A stretch of DNA of 39,985 nucleotides from a bacterium. Lineage in GTDB: Bacteria; Sysuimicrobiota; Sysuimicrobiia; Sysuimicrobiales; Segetimicrobiaceae. The translations under genes were made by a program, and so were the position numbers. The notes under the pieces are model-generated. The model ran no database searches. It was not told the DNA's origin and was given only the letters and a program-made list of their open reading frames with translations. Positions 8,420 through 16,712 of this stretch are shown one piece after another; position 1 is the stretch's first letter, and each line of letters opens with the position of its first letter. The DNA is taken from NCBI GenBank assembly GCA_035308905.1, contig DATGFS010000048.1, positions 81,437 through 121,421 on the forward strand. The letters are read 5' to 3'.

Positions 8420-9052
8420 ATGGTCGCGAACCCCATCAACCTTATTCTCGTCGTCGACGATCCCGACGCGCGGTCGGAACTGGCCGCGCGCCTGGCCGTG
8501 CATTCCGAGTGCGCCGTGGTCGGGACGCTGTCTTCGACCGACGACCTCGCGGCGGTCGCAGCGGCGGCAGAACCGGATGTCATCGTTTGGGATCTCGGCG
8601 ACGACCCCGAGCGGGCACTCGCGCGCCTGTCCGAGGCGCAGACGCCGGGGCTGCCCATTCTCGCCATCGTCGAGGACGATCGCGACGGAGTCCGTGCGCT
8701 CGCGCTCGGCGCCGCGGGCCTGCTGTCGCGCGCGGCCGATGCGGAGCGGCTCGTCCTCGCCGCCCGGGCCGCCCTGGGAGGACTTCTTGCGCTCGATCCC
8801 TCTGTCGCCGGTATCGCAGGCGTATCACGGGGTTCCCACGCCGGCGCACCGGTCGAGACGCTCACCGGCCGCGAGCGGGAAGTCTTGATGTTGATGGCCG
8901 AGGGGCTGGCCAACAAACTGATCGCGGGGCGCCTCGGCATCTCGGAGCACACGGCGAAGTTCCACGTGCATACGATCCTCGGCAAGCTCGGCACGCAGAG
9001 CCGGACGGAGGCGGTGGTGCGCGCCGCCCGGCTGGGCCTTATCGCGATCTGA
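8420..9052 (+). CDS. LuxR/NarL-type response regulator with a degenerate receiver
   Basis: This 210-residue regulator has a receiver-like domain (about 8-125) and a C-terminal LuxR helix-turn-helix (about 145-205; LTGREREVLMLMAEG, then EHTAKFHVHTILGKLG). The receiver keeps Asp13-Asp14 and a possible phosphoacceptor Asp58 (VIVWDLGDD). The conserved Thr/Ser position reads Val (ILAIVED) and the conserved Lys is Arg (GLLSRAAD). It may therefore respond poorly or not at all to phosphorylation. No histidine kinase is adjacent. GAGG at 8409-8412 supports the ATG. The HtrA-like protease gene follows after about 100 bases on the same strand, so the regulator may act on it. Confidence 0.87.
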   Translation: MVANPINLILVVDDPDARSELAARLAVHSECAVVGTLSSTDDLAAVAAAAEPDVIVWDLGDDPERALARLSEAQTPGLPILAIVEDDRDGVRALALGAAGLLSRAADAERLVLAARAALGGLLALDPSVAGIAGVSRGSHAGAPVETLTGREREVLMLMAEGLANKLIAGRLGISEHTAKFHVHTILGKLGTQSRTEAVVRAARLGLIAI

Positions 9053-9150
9053 AGCCGGACACTACCTGATCGAACGATGGGTGTGAGGCCGGCGGCGGTC
9101 GGCTACGCTCTGAAGCGTACCGACACCAACGCTGAACGAGGGGTGATCAT

Positions 9151-10053
9151 GTGAGCGCTTCACTGACAACGTTTTCCGACGCGCTGGCCGGCGTCGCCGA
9201 GACGGCCGGGCCGGCGGTGGTGCGCGTCTCGGGGGGACGCCGGCCATCCAGCGGCGTCGTTTGGTCCGCGGACGGGGTGATTCTGACCACGGAGCACGCC
9301 GTGCGGCGTGACGACGAGATCGTGGTGACGCTGAGCGACGGCCGCGAACTCGCCGCCACCCTGGTGGGGCGGGATCCCGGTACGGACCTCGCGCTGCTGA
9401 GAGTTCAGGCAGGCGGGTTACCGGTGCCGGGATGGCGGGAGACGGAGGGCCTGAAGGTCGGACAGGTGGTCCTGGCCCTCGGCCGTCCGGGGCGTACGAT
9501 CCGGGCCCGGCTTGGGATACTGAGCGCGGTCGGACAAGAGTGGCGGGTGCCCGGCGGCGGCCGCATCGACCGGTACGTCGAACCGGACATCGAGCCGGCC
9601 TTCGGGTTCTCCGGGGGGCCGCTTCTCGACGCCGAGGGGCGGGCCATCGGACTGAATACCGCGGGGCTCCGCCGCGGGCTCGTGCTCACCATCCCGACGG
9701 CCACGCTCCGCCGCGTTGCCGGCGATCTCCTGGCGCACGGCCGCGTGAGACGAGGATACCTCGGCATTGCCGCGCAAACAGTGCCTGTCCCCGCGGCGCT
9801 GGAGCAGGCGGTCAACCAGCGCGCGGGCCTCTTGGTGCACGCGGTGGAGCAGGGGAGCCCGGCGGAGCGTGCGGGCATGTTGATCGGCGATCTGGTGTTC
9901 TCGATCGGCGGACGGCCGGTATACCGGGCCGACGAGCTGATGGGACTGCTGACGGAGGACCGGATCGGCGCGACGGAGAGCGTCCGGTTCGTGCGCGCCG
10001 GCAAGGTGCAAGAGGTCCAGGTCACGATCGGCGATCGGCCCGCGGCCGCCTGA
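9151..10053 (+). CDS. HtrA/DegP-like S1C serine protease with PDZ domain, apparently not exported
   Basis: The 300-residue product has a trypsin-like domain (about 15-190) with the full triad: His49 in LTTEHAV, Asp79 in DPGTDLALL and Ser154 in FGFSGGPLLD. The residue before the Ser is Phe instead of the common Asn. One PDZ domain follows (about 205-290; LVHAVEQGSPAERAGMLIGD, then FSIGGRPV). GTG 9151 is preceded by GAGGGG at good spacing. Unlike DegP or DegS there is no signal peptide and no transmembrane helix, so a cytoplasmic location is predicted unless the start is wrong. HtrA proteins cleave or hold misfolded proteins. Its neighbour is a LuxR-type regulator, suggesting a small stress module. 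Confidence 0.9.
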   Translation: MSASLTTFSDALAGVAETAGPAVVRVSGGRRPSSGVVWSADGVILTTEHAVRRDDEIVVTLSDGRELAATLVGRDPGTDLALLRVQAGGLPVPGWRETEGLKVGQVVLALGRPGRTIRARLGILSAVGQEWRVPGGGRIDRYVEPDIEPAFGFSGGPLLDAEGRAIGLNTAGLRRGLVLTIPTATLRRVAGDLLAHGRVRRGYLGIAAQTVPVPAALEQAVNQRAGLLVHAVEQGSPAERAGMLIGDLVFSIGGRPVYRADELMGLLTEDRIGATESVRFVRAGKVQEVQVTIGDRPAAA

Positions 10054-10095
10054 GCGGATTCGGCCTGCGGTATAAGTTTCAACGGAGGCGACGCG

Positions 10096-10740
10096 ATGAA
10101 CGTCGGCATCTTGGGCAGCGGCAATGTCGGCCAGGCCCTCGGCCGCGCGTTTCTGACGCTCCAGCATCACGTGATGCTCGGCTCGAGAGACGCCGAGAAC
10201 CCCAAGGGAATCGCGTGGATGAAGCAGTCGGGCGCCCGCGCCTCTCACGGCACCTTCGCGCAGGCCGCGCAGTTCGGCGAGATCGTCGTTCTCGCGACGC
10301 TCGGGACGGCGACCGAGAGCGCGATTCGGCTCGCCGGTCCGCAGCACTTCGCGGGGAAGGTCGTCCTTGACGTGACCAACCCGCTGGATTTCTCGAAGGG
10401 GACGCCACCCGTGCTCGCCGGCGGGGTGGGAGACTCCGCCGGCGAGCGGAACCAGCGGCTCCTGCCGGACGCGCACGTGGTCAAGGTTTTCAACACCGTC
10501 GGAAGCCCCTTGATGTTTCGCCCGCAGCTGCCCGGCGGGCCGCCGAGTATGTTTCTCTGCGGCAACGACGCCGCGGCGAAGAAGAGGGCCGCGGAGATCT
10601 GCAAAGACTTTGGCTGGGACGTGGTCGACGTGGGCTCGATCGGGGCTGCGCATTACCTGGAAGCGATGTGTCTCGTGTGGGTGCTCGCGGGGGCCAGCTC
10701 CAACAACTGGAATCTAGCGTTCAAGCTGCTGCGCAAGTAG
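10096..10740 (+). CDS. NAD(P)-binding oxidoreductase of the coenzyme-F420-dependent NADP reductase family
   Basis: This 214-residue Rossmann protein begins MNVGILGSGNVGQAL with the dinucleotide motif GxGxxG at residues 7-12, then a GSRD tip that suits NADP(H). It carries VVLDVTNPLDF and VKVFNTVG blocks typical of the F420H2:NADP oxidoreductase-like family (Pfam F420_oxidored), which includes many reductases not dependent on F420. GGAGG lies eight bases before ATG 10096. It follows the HtrA gene by 42 bases and may share its transcript. A luciferase-like enzyme at 32687-33799 could also use F420, but neither gene proves that the organism makes it. Confidence 0.8.
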   Translation: MNVGILGSGNVGQALGRAFLTLQHHVMLGSRDAENPKGIAWMKQSGARASHGTFAQAAQFGEIVVLATLGTATESAIRLAGPQHFAGKVVLDVTNPLDFSKGTPPVLAGGVGDSAGERNQRLLPDAHVVKVFNTVGSPLMFRPQLPGGPPSMFLCGNDAAAKKRAAEICKDFGWDVVDVGSIGAAHYLEAMCLVWVLAGASSNNWNLAFKLLRK

Positions 10741-10883
10741 CGACGGTCGCGCCGCCGCAGGCGGGGACCGGCCGGCACGGCCGCCCGTGTTATGATCGAC
10801 AGCCACGTTCTCGCGGCAAGCGGGGGCCTCTCCGCGTGGTCACCCCTGCTGAACGTGCGGGTGAGGTAGCCCGCCCGCCGGTG

Positions 10884-11339
10884 TTAGCCGCCGGGCTTTG
10901 TCACCATCATGAAGACAATAATCACGGCGATGAGGATGAGCAGGATGCCGAGGGTCCTGCCGCGGGCCGCGCTCCCCTTGAACTCGGGCGAATCGGGGCC
11001 GCCGGTCTCGAGCGTCTGTATGCCCCGCCGCAGCGTCGGAGTGTAGCCGGCCGCGGCGATCACAACGAGTATGACATAGAGGATCAGGCTGGTCAGGACC
11101 CAGTGCGTGGCGACCGGGATGTGCCCCATGCCGGTCATCGCGAATCCGGTGATCAGCAGCAGCCCGTACGCCGGATTGGCGATCCGGTTGTCGAGCATTC
11201 GCACGCCGCGCAGGACGAAGGCGAGATGCTGCCGGTCCCGCCCCGCGAGGGTGAACCAGACCCCGTACGTGATGTTGGCGCCCAACGCGGTGATTGTCAG
11301 GAGGACGTGAATCCACTTCACGATCAGGTAGGCACTCAT
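10884..11339 (-). CDS. DUF2269-family integral membrane protein
   Basis: The 151-residue protein has four hydrophobic helices (about 3-27, 52-72, 80-101 and 128-146), with the start YLIVKWIHVLLTITALG and a central PAYGLLLITGF block typical of DUF2269. The function of this family is not established. GGAGGTGA lies just upstream of ATG 11339. It sits 13 bases behind the broken VOC gene on the same strand, suggesting a former two-gene operon. Downstream, 10741-10883 holds only inverted repeats and a 26-codon frame (10792-10872) that I do not support as a gene. Confidence 0.8.
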   Translation of the reverse strand: MSAYLIVKWIHVLLTITALGANITYGVWFTLAGRDRQHLAFVLRGVRMLDNRIANPAYGLLLITGFAMTGMGHIPVATHWVLTSLILYVILVVIAAAGYTPTLRRGIQTLETGGPDSPEFKGSAARGRTLGILLILIAVIIVFMMVTKPGG

Positions 11340-11352
11340 CCGTCACCTCCGC

Positions 11353-11528
11353 TCACGGGTTGTCCCGCGGCGCTCTAATCTCGATCGGGATGGCGTCGGG
11401 CCCCTCGCATATCAAAAACAGGTTCGGTCCGCCCGCCGGTCGGTACAGCGCAGACCGAAGTGCTTTTCGAAGAACTCCCGTGCGGCGTCGACGTCTGCGA
11501 CTTGAAGGTCGATATGGTTCAGTTTCAT
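11353..11528 (-). pseudogene. Internally deleted VOC/glyoxalase-family gene
   Basis: Reading leftwards from ATG 11528 the protein starts MKLNHIDLQVADVDAAREFF and continues to FGLRCT, the first beta-alpha-beta module of a vicinal-oxygen-chelate protein with its metal-ligand His5. The frame then breaks near 11440. In another frame the sequence resumes with NLFLICEGPDAIPIEIRAP and stops at 11353-11355, which looks like the last strand of the same fold with the usual Glu ligand. Intact family members have about 115-130 residues; only about 58 codons remain, so the middle half is missing. Both the ribosome site and the spacing to DUF2269 survive. A sequencing error alone could explain the frameshift but not the short length. 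Confidence 0.6.
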
Positions 11529-11640
11529 GAGGGACACCGTCCTTCCTTCGACGGGAGCGCACGCGTGGGGCAAAGGCCGGGTGCCGCTCCCGTCGAACAC
11601 AGCGAGCGATGAGCATGCCGCCGGTCGGGTCGATTCTCCG

Positions 11641-13521
11641 ATGATCGTACGCGGTACGGTGCGGCCGAGCGCGTATCACGATTCCGCGGCGCTGATGCGC
11701 GTGCAGCAGGCGCTGCGCGGGTTCCCCGGCATCGACGAGGCAGGCGTCGTCATGGCGACGCCCGCGAATCTGGACCTGCTCCGCCAGGCCGGGCTCGATC
11801 CGGAGAACCTCACGGCACCCGGCGGCGGCGCAATCCCGGCGCGAGCGATCGTGTCGAACGATCTCGTGGTGATGGTGCGCGGCCCCGGCCCGGCGGAAGT
11901 CGAGGCGGCGCTCGGCGCGGTGGATGAACTGCTGGCGCGCCGTCCGGATGCCGGCGCATCCGAGGGTTCGTACCGGCCGCATTCGGTGGCGACGGCCGCG
12001 CGGCAGCTCGCGGGCGCGAATCTCGCGCTCGTCTCGGTGCCGGGCCGCTTCGCCGCCGGCGTGGCACGGGAAGCCCTCGGCGCGGGCCTGCACGTCATGC
12101 TGTTCAGCGACAACGTCCCGCTCCAGGATGAGGTCGACCTCAAAGGCGCCGCGGTGGAGGGCGACCGCCTCGTGATGGGACCGGACTGCGGCACGGCGAT
12201 CCTGGGCGGGGCGGCCCTCGGCTTCGCCAATCGGGTGCGGCGCGGCGCGGTCGGCTTGGTGGGAGCGTCCGGGACCGGCATTCAGGAGGTCGCGGCGCTC
12301 ATCCACCGGCTCGGCGGCGGCATCTCCCACGCGCTCGGCACCGGTGGGCGAGATCTTTCGACGGAAGTCGGCGGGACCACCACGCGGCAGTCCCTCGCGA
12401 TGCTCGGGCGCGATCCCGAGACGCGCCTGATCGTGCTCGTGTCGAAGCCGCCGGCCGCGGCGGTCGCGGCGGCACTGCTCGAGCAGGCCGCGTCGCTCGG
12501 CAAACCCGTCATCGTGATCTTCACCGGGGCGGCGGCGACAGCGCCGGCGGTGTCCGGGAGGAGTCTCCGGCCGGTCCGCACCCTCGAGGACGCGGCGCGC
12601 CTGGCCGCGGCGTCAGGCGGCGGCGCCGCCTTGCTTGCGGACGATCGTCCGGCGCTGGACCGCATCGCCGCAAGGGCGCGCGACACAGCGCGGACGCTCG
12701 CGTCCACTCAGCAGTATCTGCGCGGACTCATGAGCGGGGGGACGCTGTGCGCCGAGGCCGTCGTGCTGCTCGAGGGGACGCTCAGGCCGCTGTTTACGAA
12801 TGTAGCGGCCACCCGGGCCCGGCGCCATGAGGGCGCCGGGCCCGGACACGGCCACACGATCCTCGACCTCGGCGACGATCTGTTCACGGTCGGCCGTCTG
12901 CATCCGATGCTCGACATGACGCTGCGCGCGGCGCGCCTCAGGCAGGAGGCCGCGGATCCCGAGGTCGCCGTGGTGCTGCTCGACGTCGTGCTCGGGTTCG
13001 GCGTCCACCCCGATCCCGCGGGCGCGCTCGCGCCGGTGATCGCGGACGCCCGGGCGGCCGCGCGTTCCGCGGGCCGGCACCTCGCCGTTGTCGCGTCGGT
13101 CTGCGGGACCGACGACGATCCGCAGCAGCGAACGCGCCAGGTCGCGCGGCTCGAGTCGGCGGGGGTATTCGTGGAAGAGAGCAACGCGCGCGCCGCGCTC
13201 CTCGCCGGCGCCATCGCCGGCCGCGTATTTGACCCCGGCGCGATCGCCGCGATGCTGACCGGAGCAGGGCGGGCGGACGTAGAGGGAACTCCGCGCGATC
13301 GGACCACCGCGCCCGCCGCGAACGGGCGCCGCCCCGTCCGTTCTCCGGCGTCCGATGCGGCGGGGGCACTCCTCGCGGGCCCGCCCCGCGTCGTCAACGT
13401 CGGGCTCGGCGTGTTCGCCGAGAGCCTTCGGGATCAGGGCGTGCCGGTGATCGATGTCGAGTGGCAGCCGCCGGCAGGCGGGGACGCCGCGCTGCTCGAG
13501 CTGCTGGAGCGGTTGACGTGA
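11641..13521 (+). CDS. fdrA: FdrA-family protein, AllF-like subunit of oxamate carbamoyltransferase
   Basis: The 626-residue product matches the FdrA family (E. coli FdrA is 555 residues). It has an N-terminal acylphosphate-type module (SAYHDSAALMRVQQAL, ATPANLDLL), then succinyl-CoA-synthetase-like Rossmann modules with DNVPLQDEVDLK, MGPDCGTAI, GASGTGIQEVA and GTGGRDLS. E. coli FdrA (AllF) acts with YlbE (AllG) and YlbF (AllH) as an oxamate carbamoyltransferase in anaerobic allantoin breakdown. ATG 11641 is chosen because it aligns with the family start, although its ribosome site is weak. The last codon overlaps the GTG of the DUF1116 gene (GTGA), so the two are coupled. Compared with E. 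coli it has a longer Ala/Pro/Arg-rich segment at about 545-585. Confidence 0.87.
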   Translation: MIVRGTVRPSAYHDSAALMRVQQALRGFPGIDEAGVVMATPANLDLLRQAGLDPENLTAPGGGAIPARAIVSNDLVVMVRGPGPAEVEAALGAVDELLARRPDAGASEGSYRPHSVATAARQLAGANLALVSVPGRFAAGVAREALGAGLHVMLFSDNVPLQDEVDLKGAAVEGDRLVMGPDCGTAILGGAALGFANRVRRGAVGLVGASGTGIQEVAALIHRLGGGISHALGTGGRDLSTEVGGTTTRQSLAMLGRDPETRLIVLVSKPPAAAVAAALLEQAASLGKPVIVIFTGAAATAPAVSGRSLRPVRTLEDAARLAAASGGGAALLADDRPALDRIAARARDTARTLASTQQYLRGLMSGGTLCAEAVVLLEGTLRPLFTNVAATRARRHEGAGPGHGHTILDLGDDLFTVGRLHPMLDMTLRAARLRQEAADPEVAVVLLDVVLGFGVHPDPAGALAPVIADARAAARSAGRHLAVVASVCGTDDDPQQRTRQVARLESAGVFVEESNARAALLAGAIAGRVFDPGAIAAMLTGAGRADVEGTPRDRTTAPAANGRRPVRSPASDAAGALLAGPPRVVNVGLGVFAESLRDQGVPVIDVEWQPPAGGDAALLELLERLT

Positions 13522-14774
13522 GCGGCACGCGGACCGGCGAGATGATCGATCGGGCGAACGCGGAGGCGATCGCGCGCGTCATGGCGGCGACCCCGGTGCT
13601 GGCGGGAGTCGCCCGGGCGGGCGACGTGATCCCGGCGCTGGGGGACGATCTGCTCCTGCACGCCGGGCCCCCCATCGGGTGGGAGCGGATGTCCGGTCCC
13701 GTGCGCGGCGCCGTGATCGGCGCGCTGCTCTACGAGCGGCGGGCGCGCACCGAGGCGGAAGCGGCGGCGCTCGCGGCCTCCGGCCGGATCCGGTTCGAGC
13801 CCTGCCACCACCACGCGGCCGTCGGCCCGATGGCCGGCATCATCTCCCGGTCGATGCCGCTCTGCGTCATCGAGAACCGCGCCGGCGGTACCCGCGCCTA
13901 CACGACGTTTAATGAAGGCTACGGCAAGGTGCTGCGATACGGCGCCTACGATGAGAGCGTGGTCGAGCGGCTGCGCTGGATCGAAGGAACGCTCGGCCCG
14001 GTGATCGGCCGCGCCCTCGAGCTCGCCGGGGGCCTCGACATGAAGGCCCTGATTTCCCAGGCGCTCCAGATGGGCGACGAGGGCCACAATCGGAACAAAG
14101 CCGGATCCGCGCTGCTCAGCCGTCTCCTCGGGCCGTTCATCGTCCGCTCCGGCGTGCCCACCGCGCAGCAGGCCGAGGTGTTCAGTTTCCTGGCCGGCAA
14201 CGACATAGCGATGCTGAATCCCGTGATGGCCGCGTGCAAGGCCACGATGGATGCCGCCCACGGCATCGCGCACAGCACGCTGGTGACCACGATGGCCCGG
14301 AACGGCACCGACTTTGGCATCCGGGTGAGCGGCTTGGGGGACCGGTGGTTCACCGGGCCGTCTGAGGTGCCGCGCGGCCTCTACTTCCCCGGCTTCACGG
14401 CCGAGGACGGGAACCCCGACATGGGAGATTCGGCGATCACTGAGACCGCGGGGATCGGCGCCTTCGCGATGGCCGGTGCGCCCGCGATCGTAACGTTCAT
14501 CGGGGGCACGGTCCACGACGCGGTTGCGTCGACGCTCGAAATGTATGAAATCACTCTGGCCGAACACGAGGCGTTTCGCATTCCGGCGCTCGATTTCCGC
14601 GGCACGCCGGCGGGCATCGACATCCGCAAGGTCATCCGGACGGGCATTCTGCCGCGAATCAACACCGGCATCGCGCACCGGCAGGCTGGGATCGGTCAGG
14701 TCGGCGCCGGGCTCGTCAGACCGCCGCGGATCTGTTTTGAAGAAGCGCTGCGGGCGATGGCGGACGCGATTTGA
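13518..14774 (+). CDS. allG: DUF1116-family protein, AllG (YlbE)-like subunit of oxamate carbamoyltransferase
   Basis: At 418 residues this is almost the same length as E. coli YlbE. Family marks are the N-terminal region NAEAIARVMAATPVL, the block FEPCHHHAAVGPMAGIIS, ENRAGGTRAYTTFNEGYGKVLRYG, GDEGHNRNKAGSALL and DFRGTPAGIDIRKV. GTG 13518 overlaps the FdrA stop by four bases. In E. coli the AllFGH complex converts oxalurate plus phosphate to oxamate and carbamoyl phosphate. Here AllF and AllG are coupled, while the DUF2877 (AllH) homologue lies 5 kb away at 19717-20694 on the other strand. No carbamate kinase gene, the usual companion, is in the window. The gene converges with the beta-propeller gene with only four bases between. 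Confidence 0.87.
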   Translation: MSGTRTGEMIDRANAEAIARVMAATPVLAGVARAGDVIPALGDDLLLHAGPPIGWERMSGPVRGAVIGALLYERRARTEAEAAALAASGRIRFEPCHHHAAVGPMAGIISRSMPLCVIENRAGGTRAYTTFNEGYGKVLRYGAYDESVVERLRWIEGTLGPVIGRALELAGGLDMKALISQALQMGDEGHNRNKAGSALLSRLLGPFIVRSGVPTAQQAEVFSFLAGNDIAMLNPVMAACKATMDAAHGIAHSTLVTTMARNGTDFGIRVSGLGDRWFTGPSEVPRGLYFPGFTAEDGNPDMGDSAITETAGIGAFAMAGAPAIVTFIGGTVHDAVASTLEMYEITLAEHEAFRIPALDFRGTPAGIDIRKVIRTGILPRINTGIAHRQAGIGQVGAGLVRPPRICFEEALRAMADAI

Positions 14775-14778
14775 GCTG

Positions 14779-15792
14779 TCACTCGACGAGTGCCGCGAGG
14801 GCCTCGACGCCGCCCCCGAGCGCGTCCCGCGGCCACGGAATGTCGAGGGCGGTCCACCGCCGGCCGGCATCGGTGCTGTGGTAGACGGCGTGGTTGTTCG
14901 CCGCGTACACCGCTGCGGGGGCATCGGGATGGGTCGCGAATTGGCTGACCGAGGTCCCCTTGGCGTCGGGGAGGCCCTCCATCGCGGTGCGCCACGCCTT
15001 CTCTTCCGACCGCTGGTACACGTACGACTCCGCGTGGGGCGGATCGTACGCGCTCCAGGGGCCGTCCGCGCAGGAGACGATGACGGTGTCCGGATCCTCC
15101 TGATCCACTACGATCCCCACGAGGTACCGGTGCCGCAGGCCCTGCATATGACGCGTCCACTTCCGTCCGGCGTCGAGGCTCTCGAAGTAACCGTCGCCCG
15201 CGGCGGAGTACACGCGGTTGGGCGCGAGCCGGTGGGTGGCGGCGGTGTGCGTGTCGTACGGTCCGCCTGGCACGCGATCGTCCCATGTCCGTCCGCCGTC
15301 CGGCGTGCGGAGGAGCGCTCCGGCCTCGATTGCGACGTAGAGTCGTCCGGTGGCGACCGGATCCGGTTCGATCCAGCGAACGTGATGGGTATCCGGGCGC
15401 GGCGGAAAACTCCACTCGGCCTTTGACGGGAGCGCGAGCAGGCCCGCCGACTCGATCCACGACGCGCCGCCGTCCGCCGAGCGGAATACGCCGCTCGGCT
15501 CCGTTCCCGCGTACACGACGCCGGCGCCGTCGCCGGACTCCGTCGCACTGACGGCGATGGACATGACGGCCGGGTGCGTGACGCCCGCGCCGGCCGGTTC
15601 CCACGATCGCCCGCCGTCGTCGCTCCGCCAGACGCCCCGGCCGAGCGTGCCGCAGTACACGCGCGACGGCGCGAGCGGATCGATCGCGACGCACTCGGCC
15701 GAATGTTCCTGCAGGTGATGTTCGACCGTCCAGTCCAGGGCGTGGCGGGCGATCAGCAGGCCCTGTTCGGTCGCAACGAAGAGAGTGAGCAT
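14779..15792 (-). CDS. Asp-box (BNR/sialidase-like) beta-propeller protein
   Basis: The 337-residue protein is built from repeats each ending in an Asp-box, S/T-x-D-x-G-x-x-W. Five are clear: SDDGGRSW, SADGGASW, TPDGGRTW, SLDAGRKW and STDAGRRW. Such repeats make six- or seven-bladed propellers in sialidases, photosystem assembly factors and sortilin-like proteins. There is no signal peptide, no sialidase Arg triad and no FRIP motif, so an enzymatic glycosidase role is unlikely. A soluble cytoplasmic binding scaffold is more plausible. It sits alone on this strand between the FdrA-DUF1116 pair and the cyclase operon. Confidence 0.85.
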   Translation of the reverse strand: MLTLFVATEQGLLIARHALDWTVEHHLQEHSAECVAIDPLAPSRVYCGTLGRGVWRSDDGGRSWEPAGAGVTHPAVMSIAVSATESGDGAGVVYAGTEPSGVFRSADGGASWIESAGLLALPSKAEWSFPPRPDTHHVRWIEPDPVATGRLYVAIEAGALLRTPDGGRTWDDRVPGGPYDTHTAATHRLAPNRVYSAAGDGYFESLDAGRKWTRHMQGLRHRYLVGIVVDQEDPDTVIVSCADGPWSAYDPPHAESYVYQRSEEKAWRTAMEGLPDAKGTSVSQFATHPDAPAAVYAANNHAVYHSTDAGRRWTALDIPWPRDALGGGVEALAALVE

Positions 15793-15887
15793 CTACGCTG
15801 ATTCTACCCCCACGGCATGATTCTCGCGCCGCCGGGTGGAACTGTGTGTGCGCAGCCCGCACGTCCAACTTCGGGGAGGCGTCGCCC

Positions 15888-16712
15888 ATGGCGTTCAAGG
15901 CGGCGGATCTGAGCCGGGTCCGCGTGCTCGACTTGTCCCAAAACTTTAGCGTGGACTCGCCGCCGTTCGCGTTCTACGAGGGGCCCACGGTGAAGTGGGT
16001 CAAGAAGATGGCGTTCGAGGGCGTCAACGCGCAGTGGATCAGCAGCACCAATCACATCGCGACGCATCTCGATTCGCCCCTCCACTTCAACGATCCGGGG
16101 CCGGACGTGGCCGGGATTCCGCTGGAGTCGCTGCTCGGGCCGGCCTGCGTCGTCGATTTGAGCCAGTTCGGCGTGGGCGACTACGACATCTACGGACCGG
16201 AGCACTTCGAGCGCTGGGAGCGCAAGCACAAGATCAAGATCCAGCGGGGCGACATCCTCGTGATCCACACCGGTTATCACCACTACTATAACGAGGACTG
16301 GTACAAGACGCGCAACCGCGAGCGGCCCAACCTTCCGCGCGCGTTCCTCAAGCATCCCGGCCCGCAACTGGAGTTCTGCGACTGGGTGCTGGATCGGGGC
16401 ATCCGGTGGCTCGCCGTCGACGCGATCTCGACCGACCATCCGTTCAACACGAACGTCCGGCGGGCGCGGCCCGATCTCGTACCGGAGGTCGAGAAGAAGA
16501 TCGGGATGTCGATGGACGAGGCGTTCCCGTGGCCCAAAGCCTACCAGGCCACGCATACGTACCTCTTCCCGAAGGGCGTCTTTCACGTGGAGAACGTGGG
16601 CGGGATGATCGACGAGGTGCTCGACATGCGCGTGTGGTTCGGCGCGTTTCCGTTCCGGTTCAAGGGCGGCGAAGCGGCGTTCTGCCGCTGCTTCGCGTTC
16701 GTGCAGAAGTGA
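15888..16712 (+). CDS. Cyclase-family metal-dependent hydrolase (kynurenine formamidase-like)
   Basis: The 274-residue product belongs to the cyclase/KynB fold. The metal-binding signature H-x3-H-x-D-x3-H is complete: His56, His60, Asp62 and His66 in NHIATHLDSPLHF. A second conserved area reads RGDILVIHTGY, and the domain closes with GIRWLAVDAIS. ATG 15888 is chosen for the GGGAGG ten bases upstream. Members hydrolyse amides such as N-formylkynurenine or isatin, or open cyclic imides and lactams. The extra His/Tyr-rich segment (about 125-145) resembles members found in aromatic and N-heterocycle operons. It is coupled by GTGA to the CoA-transferase, so its acid product is likely activated next. 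The substrate is unknown. Confidence 0.87.
   Translation: MAFKAADLSRVRVLDLSQNFSVDSPPFAFYEGPTVKWVKKMAFEGVNAQWISSTNHIATHLDSPLHFNDPGPDVAGIPLESLLGPACVVDLSQFGVGDYDIYGPEHFERWERKHKIKIQRGDILVIHTGYHHYYNEDWYKTRNRERPNLPRAFLKHPGPQLEFCDWVLDRGIRWLAVDAISTDHPFNTNVRRARPDLVPEVEKKIGMSMDEAFPWPKAYQATHTYLFPKGVFHVENVGGMIDEVLDMRVWFGAFPFRFKGGEAAFCRCFAFVQK

Noticed and set aside
10803-10870. A structured RNA such as the SRP RNA
   Set aside because: Two hairpins can be drawn, but the conserved SRP core GGAAGCAGC is absent and no other RNA family fits.
10792-10872. A 26-codon gene starting ATG ATC GAC
   Set aside because: No ribosome site and no family resemblance; the region is better described as short inverted repeats after the oxidoreductase and DUF2269 genes.
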